From contig NZ_JABEMC010000006.1 in the NCBI RefSeq assembly GCF_013004595.1, positions 88,888 through 152,887 on the forward strand: 64,000 nucleotides of DNA, in the 5' to 3' direction. Made by a program: the position numbers and the translations under genes. Under the pieces are notes generated by a model that was given only the letters and a program-made list of their open reading frames with translations, did not search any database and had not been told where the DNA came from. This document shows positions 18,093-28,189 of this stretch, one piece after another (position 1 is the first letter of the stretch; the number at the start of each line of letters is the position of its first letter). Source of the DNA: Brevibacterium luteolum (GTDB taxonomy: Bacteria > Actinomycetota > Actinomycetes > Actinomycetales > Brevibacteriaceae).

Positions 18093-19196
18093 ATGACCCC
18101 AGGCACCCACGCCCCTGACGATGATGGCAGCACCCGGTTCGACAACTTCTCGACCGCAGCCAGCCCTGCCGGATCGTCCCTCGACGCCGAACGCGAACTC
18201 GCCGGCCTGACGTCGGCGCGCGCCGGTGAGGCTGAGAGCGTCGCCACCCCGTACTGGGAATTCGACCGCGCCTCCTGGTCGCTGCTGGCCGAGAACTCCG
18301 AACTGCCGCTGTCTGCCGCCGATGTCAACCGGCTGCGCGGCCTCGGCGACACCATCGACCTGGCCGAGGTCGAGACGATCTACCTGCCGCTCTCACGCCT
18401 GCTCAACCTCTACGTCGCCGCCCGCGGCCAGAAGCACCAGCTCACCCGCGAGTTCCTCGCCCCGCTGCGCAACACCGGCAAGGATCCCGCGCCCAAACGC
18501 ACCCCATTCGTGATCGGCGTCGCCGGCTCGGTCGCCGTCGGCAAGTCGACGACTGCGCGCGTGCTGCGTGAGCTTCTCGCCCGCTGGCCCTCGACCCCGC
18601 GCGTCGAGCTCATCACCACCGACGGATTCCTCTTCCCCAACGCCGAACTCGAACGCCGCGGACTCTCCGGCCGCAAAGGCTTCCCCGAGTCCTACGACCG
18701 GCGCGCCCTGCTGCGGTTCCTCTCAGCGGTCAAGTCAGGCGCTCCCGAAGTGCGGGCCCCGATCTACTCGCACCACACCTACGACATCGTCCCCGGAGCA
18801 CAGGTCACCGTCCGCTCCCCCGACGTGCTCATCGTCGAAGGACTCAACGTCCTGCAGCCCCCGCGCCCGCGCTTCGATGGCCGGGTCGGCATGTCCGTCA
18901 GCGACTACTTCGACTTCTCCGTCTTCGTCGACGCCAACACCGCAGATGTGCGCGACTGGTACATCCGCCGGTTCATGAAGCTCAAAGCCGGTGCCTTCCG
19001 CGACCCCGACTCCTACTTCCACCGCTACTCCACGCTCGGTGACGAGGAGGCTCGCTCGCTGGCCGGCGAGATCTGGGATTCGATCAACGCCCCGAACCTC
19101 GCCGAGAACGTGCTGCCCTCGCGCGGCCGGGCCGACCTCGTCATGCGCAAGGCTCGCGACCACTCGATCCGCCGCATCCGGATGCGCAAGCTCTGA
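18093..19196 (+). CDS. coaA: Type I pantothenate kinase
   Basis: 367 residues; the CoaA core is about 310 and starts at [13 protein letters not shown]. The P-loop is [17 protein letters not shown], followed by [10 protein letters not shown] and [10 protein letters not shown], then [10 protein letters not shown]. It phosphorylates pantothenate, the committing step to CoA. The N-terminal ~50 residues are Asp/Ser/Ala-rich and probably disordered. An AACAAT hexamer (18081-18086) ends 7 nt before the ATG, which would fit a leaderless transcript; no Shine-Dalgarno is visible. Confidence 0.95.
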   Translation: MTPGTHAPDDDGSTRFDNFSTAASPAGSSLDAERELAGLTSARAGEAESVATPYWEFDRASWSLLAENSELPLSAADVNRLRGLGDTIDLAEVETIYLPLSRLLNLYVAARGQKHQLTREFLAPLRNTGKDPAPKRTPFVIGVAGSVAVGKSTTARVLRELLARWPSTPRVELITTDGFLFPNAELERRGLSGRKGFPESYDRRALLRFLSAVKSGAPEVRAPIYSHHTYDIVPGAQVTVRSPDVLIVEGLNVLQPPRPRFDGRVGMSVSDYFDFSVFVDANTADVRDWYIRRFMKLKAGAFRDPDSYFHRYSTLGDEEARSLAGEIWDSINAPNLAENVLPSRGRADLVMRKARDHSIRRIRMRKL

Positions 19197-19321
19197 GCTG
19201 AGCAGCCCCGCCGGGAACACGTGAGCGCCTCCCCGCAGTTGTACCCACTGGGCGTGCCGCCCCTTCACCCCGCCGGCACCAGCGCCCACCCCTGCCCGGC
19301 CCGCACCCTTGAGGAGACTCC

Positions 19322-21202
19322 ATGACGACACCCTCACCCCTGGCGCTCATGCACCGCACGATGGCGTCGCAGCGCCTGCACGGCCAGGGCTCACGCTCCG
19401 GCGGGCTCTCCGCCGACATCCTCAAGCGGATCTGGCGCTTCGCGGCCGGCCACCGCCACCTGCTCATCGGCTTCATCGTCCTGTCCGTCGTCATCTCCGC
19501 CATCGGCGTCATCACCCCGGTGCTCGCCGGCCGCGTCGTCAACGCCATCACCGACACCCAGGACATCTCCGCGATCATCACGATCGCCCTCATCATGGCC
19601 GGCCTGGCACTGGCCGACGCGGCACTCGGCCTGGCCAGCCGCTACCTGTCCGCCCGCGCCGGCGAAGGCCTCATCTACGACCTGCGCACCGCCGTGTTCG
19701 ACCACGTGCAGACGATGCCGATCGCGTTCTTCAACCGCACCCGCACCGGCGCGCTCGTCTCCCGCCTCAACACCGACGTCATCGGCGCCCAGCGCGCGTT
19801 CTCCAACACGCTCTCAGGCATCGTGTCGAACTTCGTCTCCGTGCTGCTGACCGTCGCCGTCATGGTGACCGTCTCCTGGCAGGTCACGCTGCTGTCGATC
19901 CTGCTGCTGCCGATCTTCTTCATCCCCGCCCGCATGTTCGCCGGCCGGCTTGCCGCCCTGCAGCACGAGGCCGCCGACTACAACGCCGCGATGTCCACCC
20001 GCATGACCGAGCGCTTCGCTGCCGGAGGCGCGACCCTCGTCAAGCTCTTCGGCAGGCCTGCCCGCGAATCCGAGCAGTTCGCCGCCCGTGCCGCCCGGGT
20101 GCGCAACATCGGTGTGAAGACCGCGATGCTGCAGACGAGCTTCGTCACCGCCCTCACGCTCGTCTCCGCGCTCGCACTCGCCCTTGTCTACGGCCTCGGC
20201 GGCGTCCAGGCCGTGCTCGGCACCCTCAACGCCGGCGCCGTCGTGACACTCGCGATGCTGCTCACCCGCCTCTACGGCCCGCTCACCATGCTCGCCAACG
20301 CCCGCATGGACATCATGAGCGCCGTCGTGAGCTTCGAGCGCGTCTTCGAAGTCCTCGACCTCAAGCCGATAATCGCCGAAACCGAGCATCCCCGCGCCCT
20401 GCCGGCCGGTCCCCTGCCCGTGGAGTTCGACAGCGTCTCGTTCACCTATCCCTCCGCCGCCGAGGTGTCCCTCGCCAGCCTTGAAGAGGTCTCGATCCTC
20501 GATGAGCGCACCGATCACGAGGTGCTGCATGACCTCAGCTTCGAGATCTCACCCGGGCAGACGGTCGCCCTCGTCGGCAGCTCGGGTGCCGGTAAGTCGA
20601 CGATCGCCTCGCTCGTCCCGCGCCTCTACGACGCCACCGAAGGCAGCGTGCGCATCGGCGGTGTCGACGTCCGCGATCTCAGCTTCGATGACCTCAAGTC
20701 CGCTGTCGGCATGGTCACCCAGGACGGGCACCTGTTCCACGAGTCGATCCGCGACAACCTGCTCATCGTCAAGCCGGAGGCAACCGAAGAGGAGCTGCGC
20801 TCGGCGATCTCCCGGGCCCGGCTCGATGACGTGCTCGCCGAGCTGCCCGACGGGCTCGACACGATCATCGGCGAGCGCGGCTACCGGCTCTCCGGCGGCG
20901 AGCGCCAGCGGCTGACGATCGCCCGGCTGCTGTTGGCCGCCCCGCCGGTCGTGCTGCTCGACGAGGCGACCTCCGCCCTCGACTCGACTTCAGAGGCCCA
21001 TGTGCAGCATGCGCTGTCGGAGGCGATGAGCGGACGCACCGCGCTTGTTATCGCCCACCGGCTCTCCACGGTGCGCGGGGCCGATGCGATCCTCGTCGTC
21101 GAAGACGGCCGGATCGTCGAACGCGGCACACACAGCCAGCTGCTGGCAGCAGGCGGCCGCTACGCTGAGCTGTACCGCACCCAGTTCGCCGACCAGGAAT
21201 GA
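19322..21202 (+). CDS. ABC exporter, fused permease-ATPase
   Basis: 626 residues: six transmembrane helices in the first ~330, then a nucleotide-binding domain with Walker A GSSGAGKST, signature LSGGERQRLT, Walker B VVLLDEATSALD and the switch histidine in IAHRLSTV. The half-transporter would work as a homodimer exporting a lipid, peptide or drug; the substrate is not apparent. GGAG precedes the ATG. It is followed 3 bp later by the GNAT gene, so they are probably one transcript. Confidence 0.92.
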   Translation: MTTPSPLALMHRTMASQRLHGQGSRSGGLSADILKRIWRFAAGHRHLLIGFIVLSVVISAIGVITPVLAGRVVNAITDTQDISAIITIALIMAGLALADAALGLASRYLSARAGEGLIYDLRTAVFDHVQTMPIAFFNRTRTGALVSRLNTDVIGAQRAFSNTLSGIVSNFVSVLLTVAVMVTVSWQVTLLSILLLPIFFIPARMFAGRLAALQHEAADYNAAMSTRMTERFAAGGATLVKLFGRPARESEQFAARAARVRNIGVKTAMLQTSFVTALTLVSALALALVYGLGGVQAVLGTLNAGAVVTLAMLLTRLYGPLTMLANARMDIMSAVVSFERVFEVLDLKPIIAETEHPRALPAGPLPVEFDSVSFTYPSAAEVSLASLEEVSILDERTDHEVLHDLSFEISPGQTVALVGSSGAGKSTIASLVPRLYDATEGSVRIGGVDVRDLSFDDLKSAVGMVTQDGHLFHESIRDNLLIVKPEATEEELRSAISRARLDDVLAELPDGLDTIIGERGYRLSGGERQRLTIARLLLAAPPVVLLDEATSALDSTSEAHVQHALSEAMSGRTALVIAHRLSTVRGADAILVVEDGRIVERGTHSQLLAAGGRYAELYRTQFADQE

Positions 21203-21205
21203 GAC

Positions 21206-21868
21206 ATGAGCGCCGAGACTGCCGACACTGGCACCGCGGAGCCCTCGCCGGCCCCAGCCCCGGCCACGTTCGCGGAGCTGACCGAGGCGAAGCGCGTCGC
21301 GTTCCCGCTGCACACTGAGCGGCTGAGCCTGAGCCTGCTGGCGCCATCCGACGCTGAGGGTCTGTGGTCCTACTGGCAGCTGCCGGAGACCTCGGAGTGG
21401 ACGTCATCGCGACCGGCCAGTGCCGAGGAGCTCATGTCCGAGCGGCTGGCTGCCGGCAACACACTCGTCGTGCGCCGCAGAGACGATGAGAGCAGCCACC
21501 CTGAGACAGCCCCGATCCTCGGCGAGGTGCTGGTGAAGATGCAGAATGCCTGGTCCCACCCCGAGGTCGCCCACCTAGCCCGTGGCACCCAGGCTGAGAT
21601 CGGGTGCGCCTTCCACCCTGAAGCCACCGGGCACGGCTTCGCCCGCGAAGCGGTCACCGCCGTCCTCGACCTCATCGTCGACCTCGGGATCCGGCGCATC
21701 GAGGCGTTCTGCATGGCCGACAACACCGCCTCCTGGCGGCTGCTCGACCGGCTGGGCCTGCGCCGCGAAGGCAGCTACATCGGTGAGACCCTCCACCGCG
21801 ATCACGGCTGGGTCGATGCCTACTCCTATGCGATCCTCGCCTCCGAATGGCAGGCCAAGCGCAGCTGA
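21206..21868 (+). CDS. GNAT family acetyltransferase (RimJ/RimL-like)
   Basis: 220 residues. The pattern is that of RimJ/RimL enzymes: FPLHTERLSLSLLAPSDAEGLWSYW near residue 40, an acetyl-CoA loop region HPEATGHGFAREAVTAVLDL, and IRRIEAFCMADNTASWRLLDRLGLRREGSY at the C-terminus. The substrate is unknown. It starts 3 bp after the ABC exporter stop and ends directly against the stop of the convergent membrane protein gene. Confidence 0.85.
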   Translation: MSAETADTGTAEPSPAPAPATFAELTEAKRVAFPLHTERLSLSLLAPSDAEGLWSYWQLPETSEWTSSRPASAEELMSERLAAGNTLVVRRRDDESSHPETAPILGEVLVKMQNAWSHPEVAHLARGTQAEIGCAFHPEATGHGFAREAVTAVLDLIVDLGIRRIEAFCMADNTASWRLLDRLGLRREGSYIGETLHRDHGWVDAYSYAILASEWQAKRS

Positions 21869-22387
21869 TCAGCGCACGTCGCGCTGACGCGGCCCCAAGG
21901 GCAGCCGGGCGATGATCGCAAACAGGATGCCTGCCGGGATGCAGATGAGCAGCAGCGACATGAACACGTACAGCGCAGACGGCATCCACACGACGCTGAC
22001 CATGTAGACGATGACAGGGAAGGTCAGCGCGAGAAACACCGCGGTGATGAGGGTGCCCTTGAGACCGCCAGCCGGGTTCTTCCACCGCACGATGCCGATG
22101 GCGAAGTTCGCCAGTGCCGCGACCATGCCCAGCAGCAGGAATGAGTTCATCAGCTCGCCGAAGATCCAGGCGATGCCGCCAGCCGGGCGGCTGGCCTGCA
22201 CCGCCGCCGAGGTGCCGGTCACCAGCAGCGTGATGACGGCAGTCGATCCGGCGGCGACGATGCCGGCACGCACCGGCGGGGTCGCCACATTCAGCAAAGG
22301 CAGGTGCCGGGGCGCACTAGTGGCGTGAGCACGATCGCTGCGGTCGGGCTGGTCTGGCGACGCAGAATCAGGAGGGGTCTGAGCCAT
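21869..22387 (-). CDS. Four-TM membrane protein of unknown function
   Basis: 172 residues. After a ~40-residue Pro/Asp/Ser-rich N-terminus there are four hydrophobic segments (GIVAAGSTAVITLLVTG, FLLLGMVAALANFAIGIV, LITAVFLALTFPVIVYMVSVV, VFMSLLLICIPAGILFAIIA). No catalytic motif is visible and I do not recognise the family. Its stop codon abuts the stop of the GNAT gene on the other strand. Confidence 0.7.
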   Translation of the reverse strand: MAQTPPDSASPDQPDRSDRAHATSAPRHLPLLNVATPPVRAGIVAAGSTAVITLLVTGTSAAVQASRPAGGIAWIFGELMNSFLLLGMVAALANFAIGIVRWKNPAGGLKGTLITAVFLALTFPVIVYMVSVVWMPSALYVFMSLLLICIPAGILFAIIARLPLGPRQRDVR

Positions 22388-22438
22388 ACCTCTACGGTAG
22401 CGGCTGACAGGCCGGGTGATGCACAGCGAGCCGCTGTA

Positions 22439-22618
22439 TCAGCGCCGTCGCTCGGACCGGTTGATCCGGTTCCAGAGGAGCCCGACGGCGATGAGCCCAG
22501 CCAGTCCGATGCAGAACAGCACCGCCTCGAGCACACCCCACGATTCGCCGCGCAGCAGCGGCAGCAGCTGGACGAGCATGACGATGGCGAAGACCGCGCC
22601 GATGAGGATGCGCAGCAT
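22439..22618 (-). CDS. Small two-helix membrane protein (59 aa)
   Basis: The minus strand from the ATG at 22616-22618 reads MLRILIGAVFAIVMLVQLLP, a polar turn (LLRGESWG), a second helix (VLEAVLFCIGLAGLIAVGLLW) and a basic tail NRINRSERRR. A strong Shine-Dalgarno, GGAGGTG, lies 8-9 nt upstream. The topology is a hairpin with a positively charged cytoplasmic C-terminus. The function is unknown; it may be a small accessory subunit. It is just upstream of the four-TM membrane protein gene. Confidence 0.75.
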   Translation of the reverse strand: MLRILIGAVFAIVMLVQLLPLLRGESWGVLEAVLFCIGLAGLIAVGLLWNRINRSERRR

Positions 22619-22838
22619 CTCAGTGACACCTCCAGTTCAGTGATCAGGGACTCCTGCACCCTAACGCGAGCCACCGGGGCGGTGTCGAAAAACCGCCCTG
22701 CATAGCGTGCCCACAGCGTCAGATGCGGCCGTAACGATCGTGTCTCATCCCCCACTGTTCGCTCAGCTTCCATGCAGATGCATCACATCTGTGCCCATAA
22801 TGGATGGCACGCACAGCAGCATCGACGGCGATGAAGAG

Positions 22839-24404
22839 ATGACGACTATGACGAGATCCCCAGCACGTGCACCACTCCTGCGTCGCCTGGCCAAGGCGAT
22901 GACCGCCTCGGCGGCGGTCGCGATCCTCGCTGTCATCAGCGGCTGCTCGCGTCAGAGCGTCGACCTCGGCACCGCTGACTCGGACGACGTCATCGTCGCC
23001 TCGATCTCCGGTGAGCCCGACCAGCTCGACCCGCACTCCACCACCTCCTACTTCGCCTTCGAGGTCCTCGAGAACGTCTACGACACCCTCGTCGAACCCG
23101 ATGAGGAGTTCAACATGCAGCCGGCACTCGCCGAGTCCTGGGAGGTCAGCGACGACGAGCTGACGTGGACGTTCCACCTGCGCGAGGGCGTCACCTTCCA
23201 CGACGGCTCCGACTTCACCGCCGACGACGTCGTCTACTCATACCGGCGCATCATCGACGGCGAACTCGCCAACGCCTGGAAGCTCACGATGCTCAAAGAC
23301 GTGCGCGCCGTCGACGACCACACTGTCGAGATCGAAGTCGACGCCCCCAGCCCCACCCTGCTCTCAGCGCTCGGCGGGTTCAAGGGCGTGGCGATCGTCG
23401 AGGAGGACAACGCCGAATCCGGTGACATCACCACCGAACCGGTCGGCACCGGCCCGTTCGCAGTCGACTCCGCCCGGCCCGGCGACTCCGTGACGCTCAA
23501 AGCCAATGAGGACTACTGGGGCGGGGCACCCGAGGTCGCCGGCGTGCAGTTCCGCTACATCACCGAGCACAACACGGCTGTCGCCGCCCTGCGCTCCGGG
23601 GAGATCGATTGGACCGACTCGATCCCACCCCAGCAGTTCGGCACGCTGGACAAGGACCAGTCGCTGCACATCGAATCGGTCATCTCGAACGACTACTGGT
23701 ATGTGGCGATGAACCAGGCGAAAGAGCCCTTCGGCGACCCGAAGGTCCGCCAGGCGATCGCCTACGCCGTCGACCGCGACTCGATCGCCCAGGCCACCGG
23801 CTTCGGCACCTCGGAGGTCAACCAGACCGCGATCCCGGGATCGAGCCCATGGGCCTACGACTACGCGCCCTTCGAACGCGACACCGACAAGGCCCAGCAG
23901 CTGCTCGACGAGGCCGGTGTCGAAGATCTGTCGATGGAGCTCATGGTCACCAACGAGTACCCCGAGACCGTCACCGCCGCCCAGGTCATCGCCGACAACC
24001 TCTCCGACGTCGGCATCACGGTTTCGATCACCACCCTCGACTTCGGCTCCTGGCTCGACCGGCAGGGCCAGGGCGACTTCGATGCGCTCATGCTCGGCTG
24101 GCTGGGCAACATCGACCCCGATGACTACTACTACGCCCAGCACCACTCCGAGGGCCCGTCGAACTCGCAGGGCTACTCGAACCCCGAGGTCGACGAGCTC
24201 CTCGACGCCGGCCGCGTCGAAATGGACGCAGGCAAGCGGCACGAACTCTACGAGCAGGCCGCCCAGCACATCGTCGACGACGTCTCCTACCTGTACCTGT
24301 ACAACCCGGCGGTCATCCAGGCCCACACCTCGCGCCTGGAGGGCTACACGATCCGCTCGGATCGGGCCGTGCGGTTCCGCGACGCGAAGCTGACAGAGGA
24401 CTGA
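22839..24404 (+). CDS. ABC transporter substrate-binding lipoprotein (dipeptide/oligopeptide, family 5)
   Basis: About 521 residues. A lipoprotein signal (LLRRLAKAMTASAAVAILAVISGC) anchors it to the outer face of the membrane. The SBP family 5 profile is clear: SGEPDQLDPHSTTSYFAFEVLENVYDTLVEPD, FHLREGVTFHDGSDFTADDVVYSYRRI and DYYYAQHHS. It delivers peptides or related solutes to the permeases encoded next. Two starts 9 nt apart (22839, 22848) are possible. A CATAAT box at 22795-22800 is a candidate -10 element. Confidence 0.92.
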   Translation: MTTMTRSPARAPLLRRLAKAMTASAAVAILAVISGCSRQSVDLGTADSDDVIVASISGEPDQLDPHSTTSYFAFEVLENVYDTLVEPDEEFNMQPALAESWEVSDDELTWTFHLREGVTFHDGSDFTADDVVYSYRRIIDGELANAWKLTMLKDVRAVDDHTVEIEVDAPSPTLLSALGGFKGVAIVEEDNAESGDITTEPVGTGPFAVDSARPGDSVTLKANEDYWGGAPEVAGVQFRYITEHNTAVAALRSGEIDWTDSIPPQQFGTLDKDQSLHIESVISNDYWYVAMNQAKEPFGDPKVRQAIAYAVDRDSIAQATGFGTSEVNQTAIPGSSPWAYDYAPFERDTDKAQQLLDEAGVEDLSMELMVTNEYPETVTAAQVIADNLSDVGITVSITTLDFGSWLDRQGQGDFDALMLGWLGNIDPDDYYYAQHHSEGPSNSQGYSNPEVDELLDAGRVEMDAGKRHELYEQAAQHIVDDVSYLYLYNPAVIQAHTSRLEGYTIRSDRAVRFRDAKLTED

Positions 24405-24409
24405 TAGGC

Positions 24410-25492
24410 ATGAGCGATCCGAACACCCATGGCAGCAGCACCGCTCCCGAGGCGGAGGACCGGTCTGCAGACACCACGCGTTCTGCAGACGCGAACCAGT
24501 CCAGCCAGACCGAGCAGACGCAGAAGGCGGGCTTCTTCACCCGGCATCCGCTGCTGACCTTCATCCTGCGGCGCATCCTGCTGACCTTCGTCACCCTGCT
24601 CGGCGTCATCGTCGTCGTGTTCTTCCTCATCCAGCTCGTCCCCGGCGACCCGGTGCGCATCGCCTTGGGCACCCGCTACACAGATGAGGCCTACCAGGCC
24701 CTGCAGCAGGCATCGGGACTCGACAAACCGCTCATCGTCCAGTTCTTCACCTACATCGGCAGTGCGCTGATCGGCGACCTGGGGGTCAGCTTCCGCAACG
24801 GCGAGCCGGTCATGATGCTGCTGCTCGAACGCCTCCCGGCCACAATCTCCCTGGCTCTGTGCGCCATCTTCGTCGCCCTGCTCATCGCGATCCCGCTGGG
24901 CACGATCGCCGGTCTGCGCGAAGGCGGCGCGGTCGACTCGATCGTCCGCGTCATCAGCCAGTTCGGTGTTTCGATCCCGGACTTCTGGATGGGCATGATG
25001 CTCATCAGCATCTTCGCCCTCGGCTTCGGCTGGCCCTCCTCCGGGTACACGCCGCTGACCGAGGACCCGATCGGCTGGGCCCAGCACATGGTGCTGCCGG
25101 CCATCACCGCAGGTGTTGTCTCGGCGGCGATCCTCACCCGGTTCATCCGCACCGCCGTCATCGACGTCTCGCATGCGACCTTCGTGCGCACGGCGACCTC
25201 GAAGGGCCTGAAGTACTGGACGGTGCTGGCCAAGCACATCGGCCGCAACGCCCTCATCCCGGTGCTGACGATCTCCGGCATCCAGCTGGCCACCCTGCTC
25301 GGCGGCGTCATCGTCGTCGAGGTCGTCTTCGCCTACCCGGGCCTCGGCCGCCTCATCTACGACGCCGTGGCCGCACGCGACTACCCGCTGCTGCAGGGCG
25401 CGATCCTGTTGATCGCGTTCATCTTCCTCACCATCAACCTGCTCGTCGACGTGCTCTACGCCATCATCGACCCGAGGATCCGGATCTCATGA
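24410..25492 (+). CDS. ABC transporter permease, DppB type
   Basis: 360 residues, with a Ser/Thr/Gln-rich N-terminal ~45 residues ahead of the first helix (RRILLTFVTLLGVIVVVFFLIQLVPGDPVR). FIRTAVIDVSHATFVRTATSKGL and the EAA-type loop ALIPVLTISGIQLATLLGG are typical of DppB. It starts 5 bp after the binding-protein stop and overlaps the next permease by ATGA. Confidence 0.92.
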   Translation: MSDPNTHGSSTAPEAEDRSADTTRSADANQSSQTEQTQKAGFFTRHPLLTFILRRILLTFVTLLGVIVVVFFLIQLVPGDPVRIALGTRYTDEAYQALQQASGLDKPLIVQFFTYIGSALIGDLGVSFRNGEPVMMLLLERLPATISLALCAIFVALLIAIPLGTIAGLREGGAVDSIVRVISQFGVSIPDFWMGMMLISIFALGFGWPSSGYTPLTEDPIGWAQHMVLPAITAGVVSAAILTRFIRTAVIDVSHATFVRTATSKGLKYWTVLAKHIGRNALIPVLTISGIQLATLLGGVIVVEVVFAYPGLGRLIYDAVAARDYPLLQGAILLIAFIFLTINLLVDVLYAIIDPRIRIS

Positions 25493-26400
25493 GTGCAGAA
25501 TTGCCGACCCGGCAGAACTCAGACACCAACGCCACGAAGAACACCCGCGCTTCGACGCTGTCGCTGCTCATGACGAACCCGACAGCCGTGTTCGGCCTCA
25601 TCGTGCTCGCCGTCATCGTCGTCCTCGCGCTCTTCGGGCAGTGGATCGCCCCGTACGGCGCCAACGACATCGACGTCCCGCGCGCCCTGCAGGCACCGAG
25701 TGGCGCCCACTGGTTCGGCACCGACGAACTCGGCCGCGACGTCCTCTCCCGCGTCGTCATCGCCGCAGCCACCTCGCTCAAGGTCGCACTCATCTCCGTC
25801 GGCATCGCGCTTGTCGTCGGCGTCGGCGTCGGTGTGCTGTCGGGCTACCTCGGCGGGGTCATCGACTCGATCCTCATGCGCATCGTCGACGTCGCCTTCT
25901 CCTTCCCCGTCCTGCTGCTGGCCCTGGCGATCGTCGCGATCCTCGGCCAGGGCATCGGCTCGGCCATGATCGCCATCGGCATCGTCTACATTCCGATCTT
26001 CGCCCGCGTCGCGCGCGCCTCGACCCTGTCGGTCCGCCAGGAGCCCTACGTCCAGGCCGCCCGCACCATGGGTGTCTCGTCCGGCCGGATCGTGTTCAGC
26101 CATGTGCTGCCGAACATCTCCGGGCCCGTCATCGTGCAGACCTCGCTGTCACTGGCATTCGCGATCCTGACCGAAGCCGCCCTGTCGTTCCTCGGCCTCG
26201 GCGTCCAGCCGCCGGAGCCCTCGTGGGGCAAGATGCTCTTCGACGCGCAGGGCTTCATGGCCGACGCCTGGTGGATGGCGGTCTTCCCCGGTCTGGCGAT
26301 CTTCGTCGTCGTGCTCGCCTTCAACCTGCTCGGCGACGGCCTGCGCGACGTCCTCGACCCCCGCCAGCGCACCATCATGCAGAACCGGAGGAAGAAGTGA
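25489..26400 (+). CDS. ABC transporter permease, DppC type
   Basis: 303 residues. WFGTDELGRDVLSRVV near residue 75 is the DppC/OppC signature, and ILTEAALSFLGLGVQPPEPSWGKML near the C-terminus confirms it. Five to six helices. The ATG at 25489 overlaps the DppB stop, and the stop overlaps the GTG start of the ATPase gene, so all three are coupled. Confidence 0.92.
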   Translation: MSAELPTRQNSDTNATKNTRASTLSLLMTNPTAVFGLIVLAVIVVLALFGQWIAPYGANDIDVPRALQAPSGAHWFGTDELGRDVLSRVVIAAATSLKVALISVGIALVVGVGVGVLSGYLGGVIDSILMRIVDVAFSFPVLLLALAIVAILGQGIGSAMIAIGIVYIPIFARVARASTLSVRQEPYVQAARTMGVSSGRIVFSHVLPNISGPVIVQTSLSLAFAILTEAALSFLGLGVQPPEPSWGKMLFDAQGFMADAWWMAVFPGLAIFVVVLAFNLLGDGLRDVLDPRQRTIMQNRRKK

Positions 26401-28079
26401 GCCACACCCCTGATCAGGCTCCCGCTCCCGAGGCGGTGGGCACCAACCGTCGCTCCGCGCCCGAGGCGCCGGTCCTGGAGGTCTCGGACCTCACCGTCGG
26501 CGTCGGCCGCAACGACATCGTCCACGGCGTCGACTTCGCCGTGGCCAAAGGCCAGACACTCGGCATCGTCGGTGAGTCCGGTTCCGGCAAGTCCCTGTCG
26601 GTGCTCTCGGCCACCGGCCTGTTCGAAGCCCCCGGTGGTTACGTGCACGGCTCCTCGACCCTTGACGGCGAGCAGATCGTCGGGGCACCGGCCGGGCTGC
26701 TGCGCAGCATCCACGGCCGCCGCATCGGCTTCGTCTTCCAGGACCCGTCGACGAGCCTCAACCCGCTCATGACCTTGGAGGCGCAGCTGGCCGAGGGCCC
26801 GATGAAGCACCTCGGGATCTCCGCATCCGAGGCCCGCGAGCGGTCGCTGAAGTTACTGACCGAACTCGGGCTGCCCGACCCGGAGCTGCGGCTGGGCTAC
26901 TATCCGCATCAGCTCTCCGGCGGGCAGAAGCAGCGCGTCATGATCGCCGTGGCTCTCGCGTGTGAGCCTGAGGTGCTCATCGCCGATGAGCCGACCACCG
27001 CTCTCGACGTCACCACCCAGGCCGGCATCATCGACCTCGTCGCCGGCCTGCAGCGGTCCCGGGACATGGCCGTCATCTGGATCAGCCACGACCTCGGGGT
27101 CACCGGCCAGATCGCTGATGACGTCGTCGTCATGCGCGAAGGCGAGATCGTCGAACGCGGCAGTGTCGCTGACATCTTCGAGCGCCCGCAGCACGAGTAC
27201 ACGAAGACGCTGCTGGCCGCCCGCCCGCTGCTGCGCACCCAGCAGGACGCCGGCACTGAGGACACGCACGCCGACCGGGAGGAGACGGGCGAGCCGATGC
27301 TGCGGATCGAGGATCTGACGGTGGACTTCGAGGTCTCCTCCCCCACCGGCAAACGCACCATCACCGCCGTCAAGGATGTCAGCCTCGATGTCTACCGCGG
27401 CCGCACGCTCGGCATCGTCGGCGAGTCCGGTTCGGGCAAGTCGACGATCGCCAATGTGCTCACCGGTGTCGTCGAACCGGCCTCCGGTGATGCGCGGATG
27501 AGCGGCGACCCGGTGCTCGGGCTCACGGGTGCCGATCTCAAGACGATGCGCCGGCGCATCGCGATGGTCTTCCAGGATCCGTTCGCCGCGCTCGACCCGC
27601 GGATGACGGTGCAGCGTTCGATCGCCGAACCGCTCATGGCCCACAACCTCGTGCCGCGGCGGCAGCGCCGGCAGCGCTGCGCCGAGCTGCTCGACCAGGT
27701 CGGCCTGGATGCGTCGTTCATCGAACGCTATCCGCATGAGCTCTCCGGCGGGCAGCGGCAGCGTGTGTGCATCGCCCGCGCCCTGGCCGTCGACCCCGAG
27801 CTGCTCATCCTCGATGAGTCGACCGCCTCGCTCGACGTCTCCATCCAGGCGCAGGTCCTCGATCTGCTCGCTGAGCTACAGGACGAGCACGGCTTCGGCT
27901 ACATCTTCATCGGCCACGACCTGGCTGTCGTCGAGCAGGTCAGCGACACCGTCGCGGTGATGAAGGACGGCGAGGTCGTCGAATACGGCACCGCCGAACA
28001 GATTCTGCGCGAACCCCAGACCGACTACACCCGTCAGCTCATCGACGCTGTCCCACCGGCCGAGCCGGCGCGCGCCTGA
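26397..28079 (+). CDS. Fused double ATPase for the dipeptide/oligopeptide importer (DppD-DppF)
   Basis: 560 residues carrying two complete ABC ATPase domains. The first has GESGSGKSLSVLS, LSGGQKQRVMIA and VLIADEPTTALD; the second has GESGSGKSTIANVL, LSGGQRQRVCIA and LLILDESTASLD. Each domain has the OppD/OppF-style EYTKTLLAARPLL or DYTRQLIDAVPP ending. The start is a GTG at 26397 overlapping the permease TGA, preceded by GGAGGAAG. Fusion of the two ATPases into one chain is common in actinobacteria. Confidence 0.93.
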   Translation: MSHTPDQAPAPEAVGTNRRSAPEAPVLEVSDLTVGVGRNDIVHGVDFAVAKGQTLGIVGESGSGKSLSVLSATGLFEAPGGYVHGSSTLDGEQIVGAPAGLLRSIHGRRIGFVFQDPSTSLNPLMTLEAQLAEGPMKHLGISASEARERSLKLLTELGLPDPELRLGYYPHQLSGGQKQRVMIAVALACEPEVLIADEPTTALDVTTQAGIIDLVAGLQRSRDMAVIWISHDLGVTGQIADDVVVMREGEIVERGSVADIFERPQHEYTKTLLAARPLLRTQQDAGTEDTHADREETGEPMLRIEDLTVDFEVSSPTGKRTITAVKDVSLDVYRGRTLGIVGESGSGKSTIANVLTGVVEPASGDARMSGDPVLGLTGADLKTMRRRIAMVFQDPFAALDPRMTVQRSIAEPLMAHNLVPRRQRRQRCAELLDQVGLDASFIERYPHELSGGQRQRVCIARALAVDPELLILDESTASLDVSIQAQVLDLLAELQDEHGFGYIFIGHDLAVVEQVSDTVAVMKDGEVVEYGTAEQILREPQTDYTRQLIDAVPPAEPARA

Positions 28080-28189
28080 CCCCACGGAGCTCTCTCCCAG
28101 AGAACCGGTGTTACTGCCTTACGGATGCAGCTGGCTAGATCCGGCCCGCCCGCCAGGCTACGGTCTTCCCACCCGTCTTCCGGCGATCG

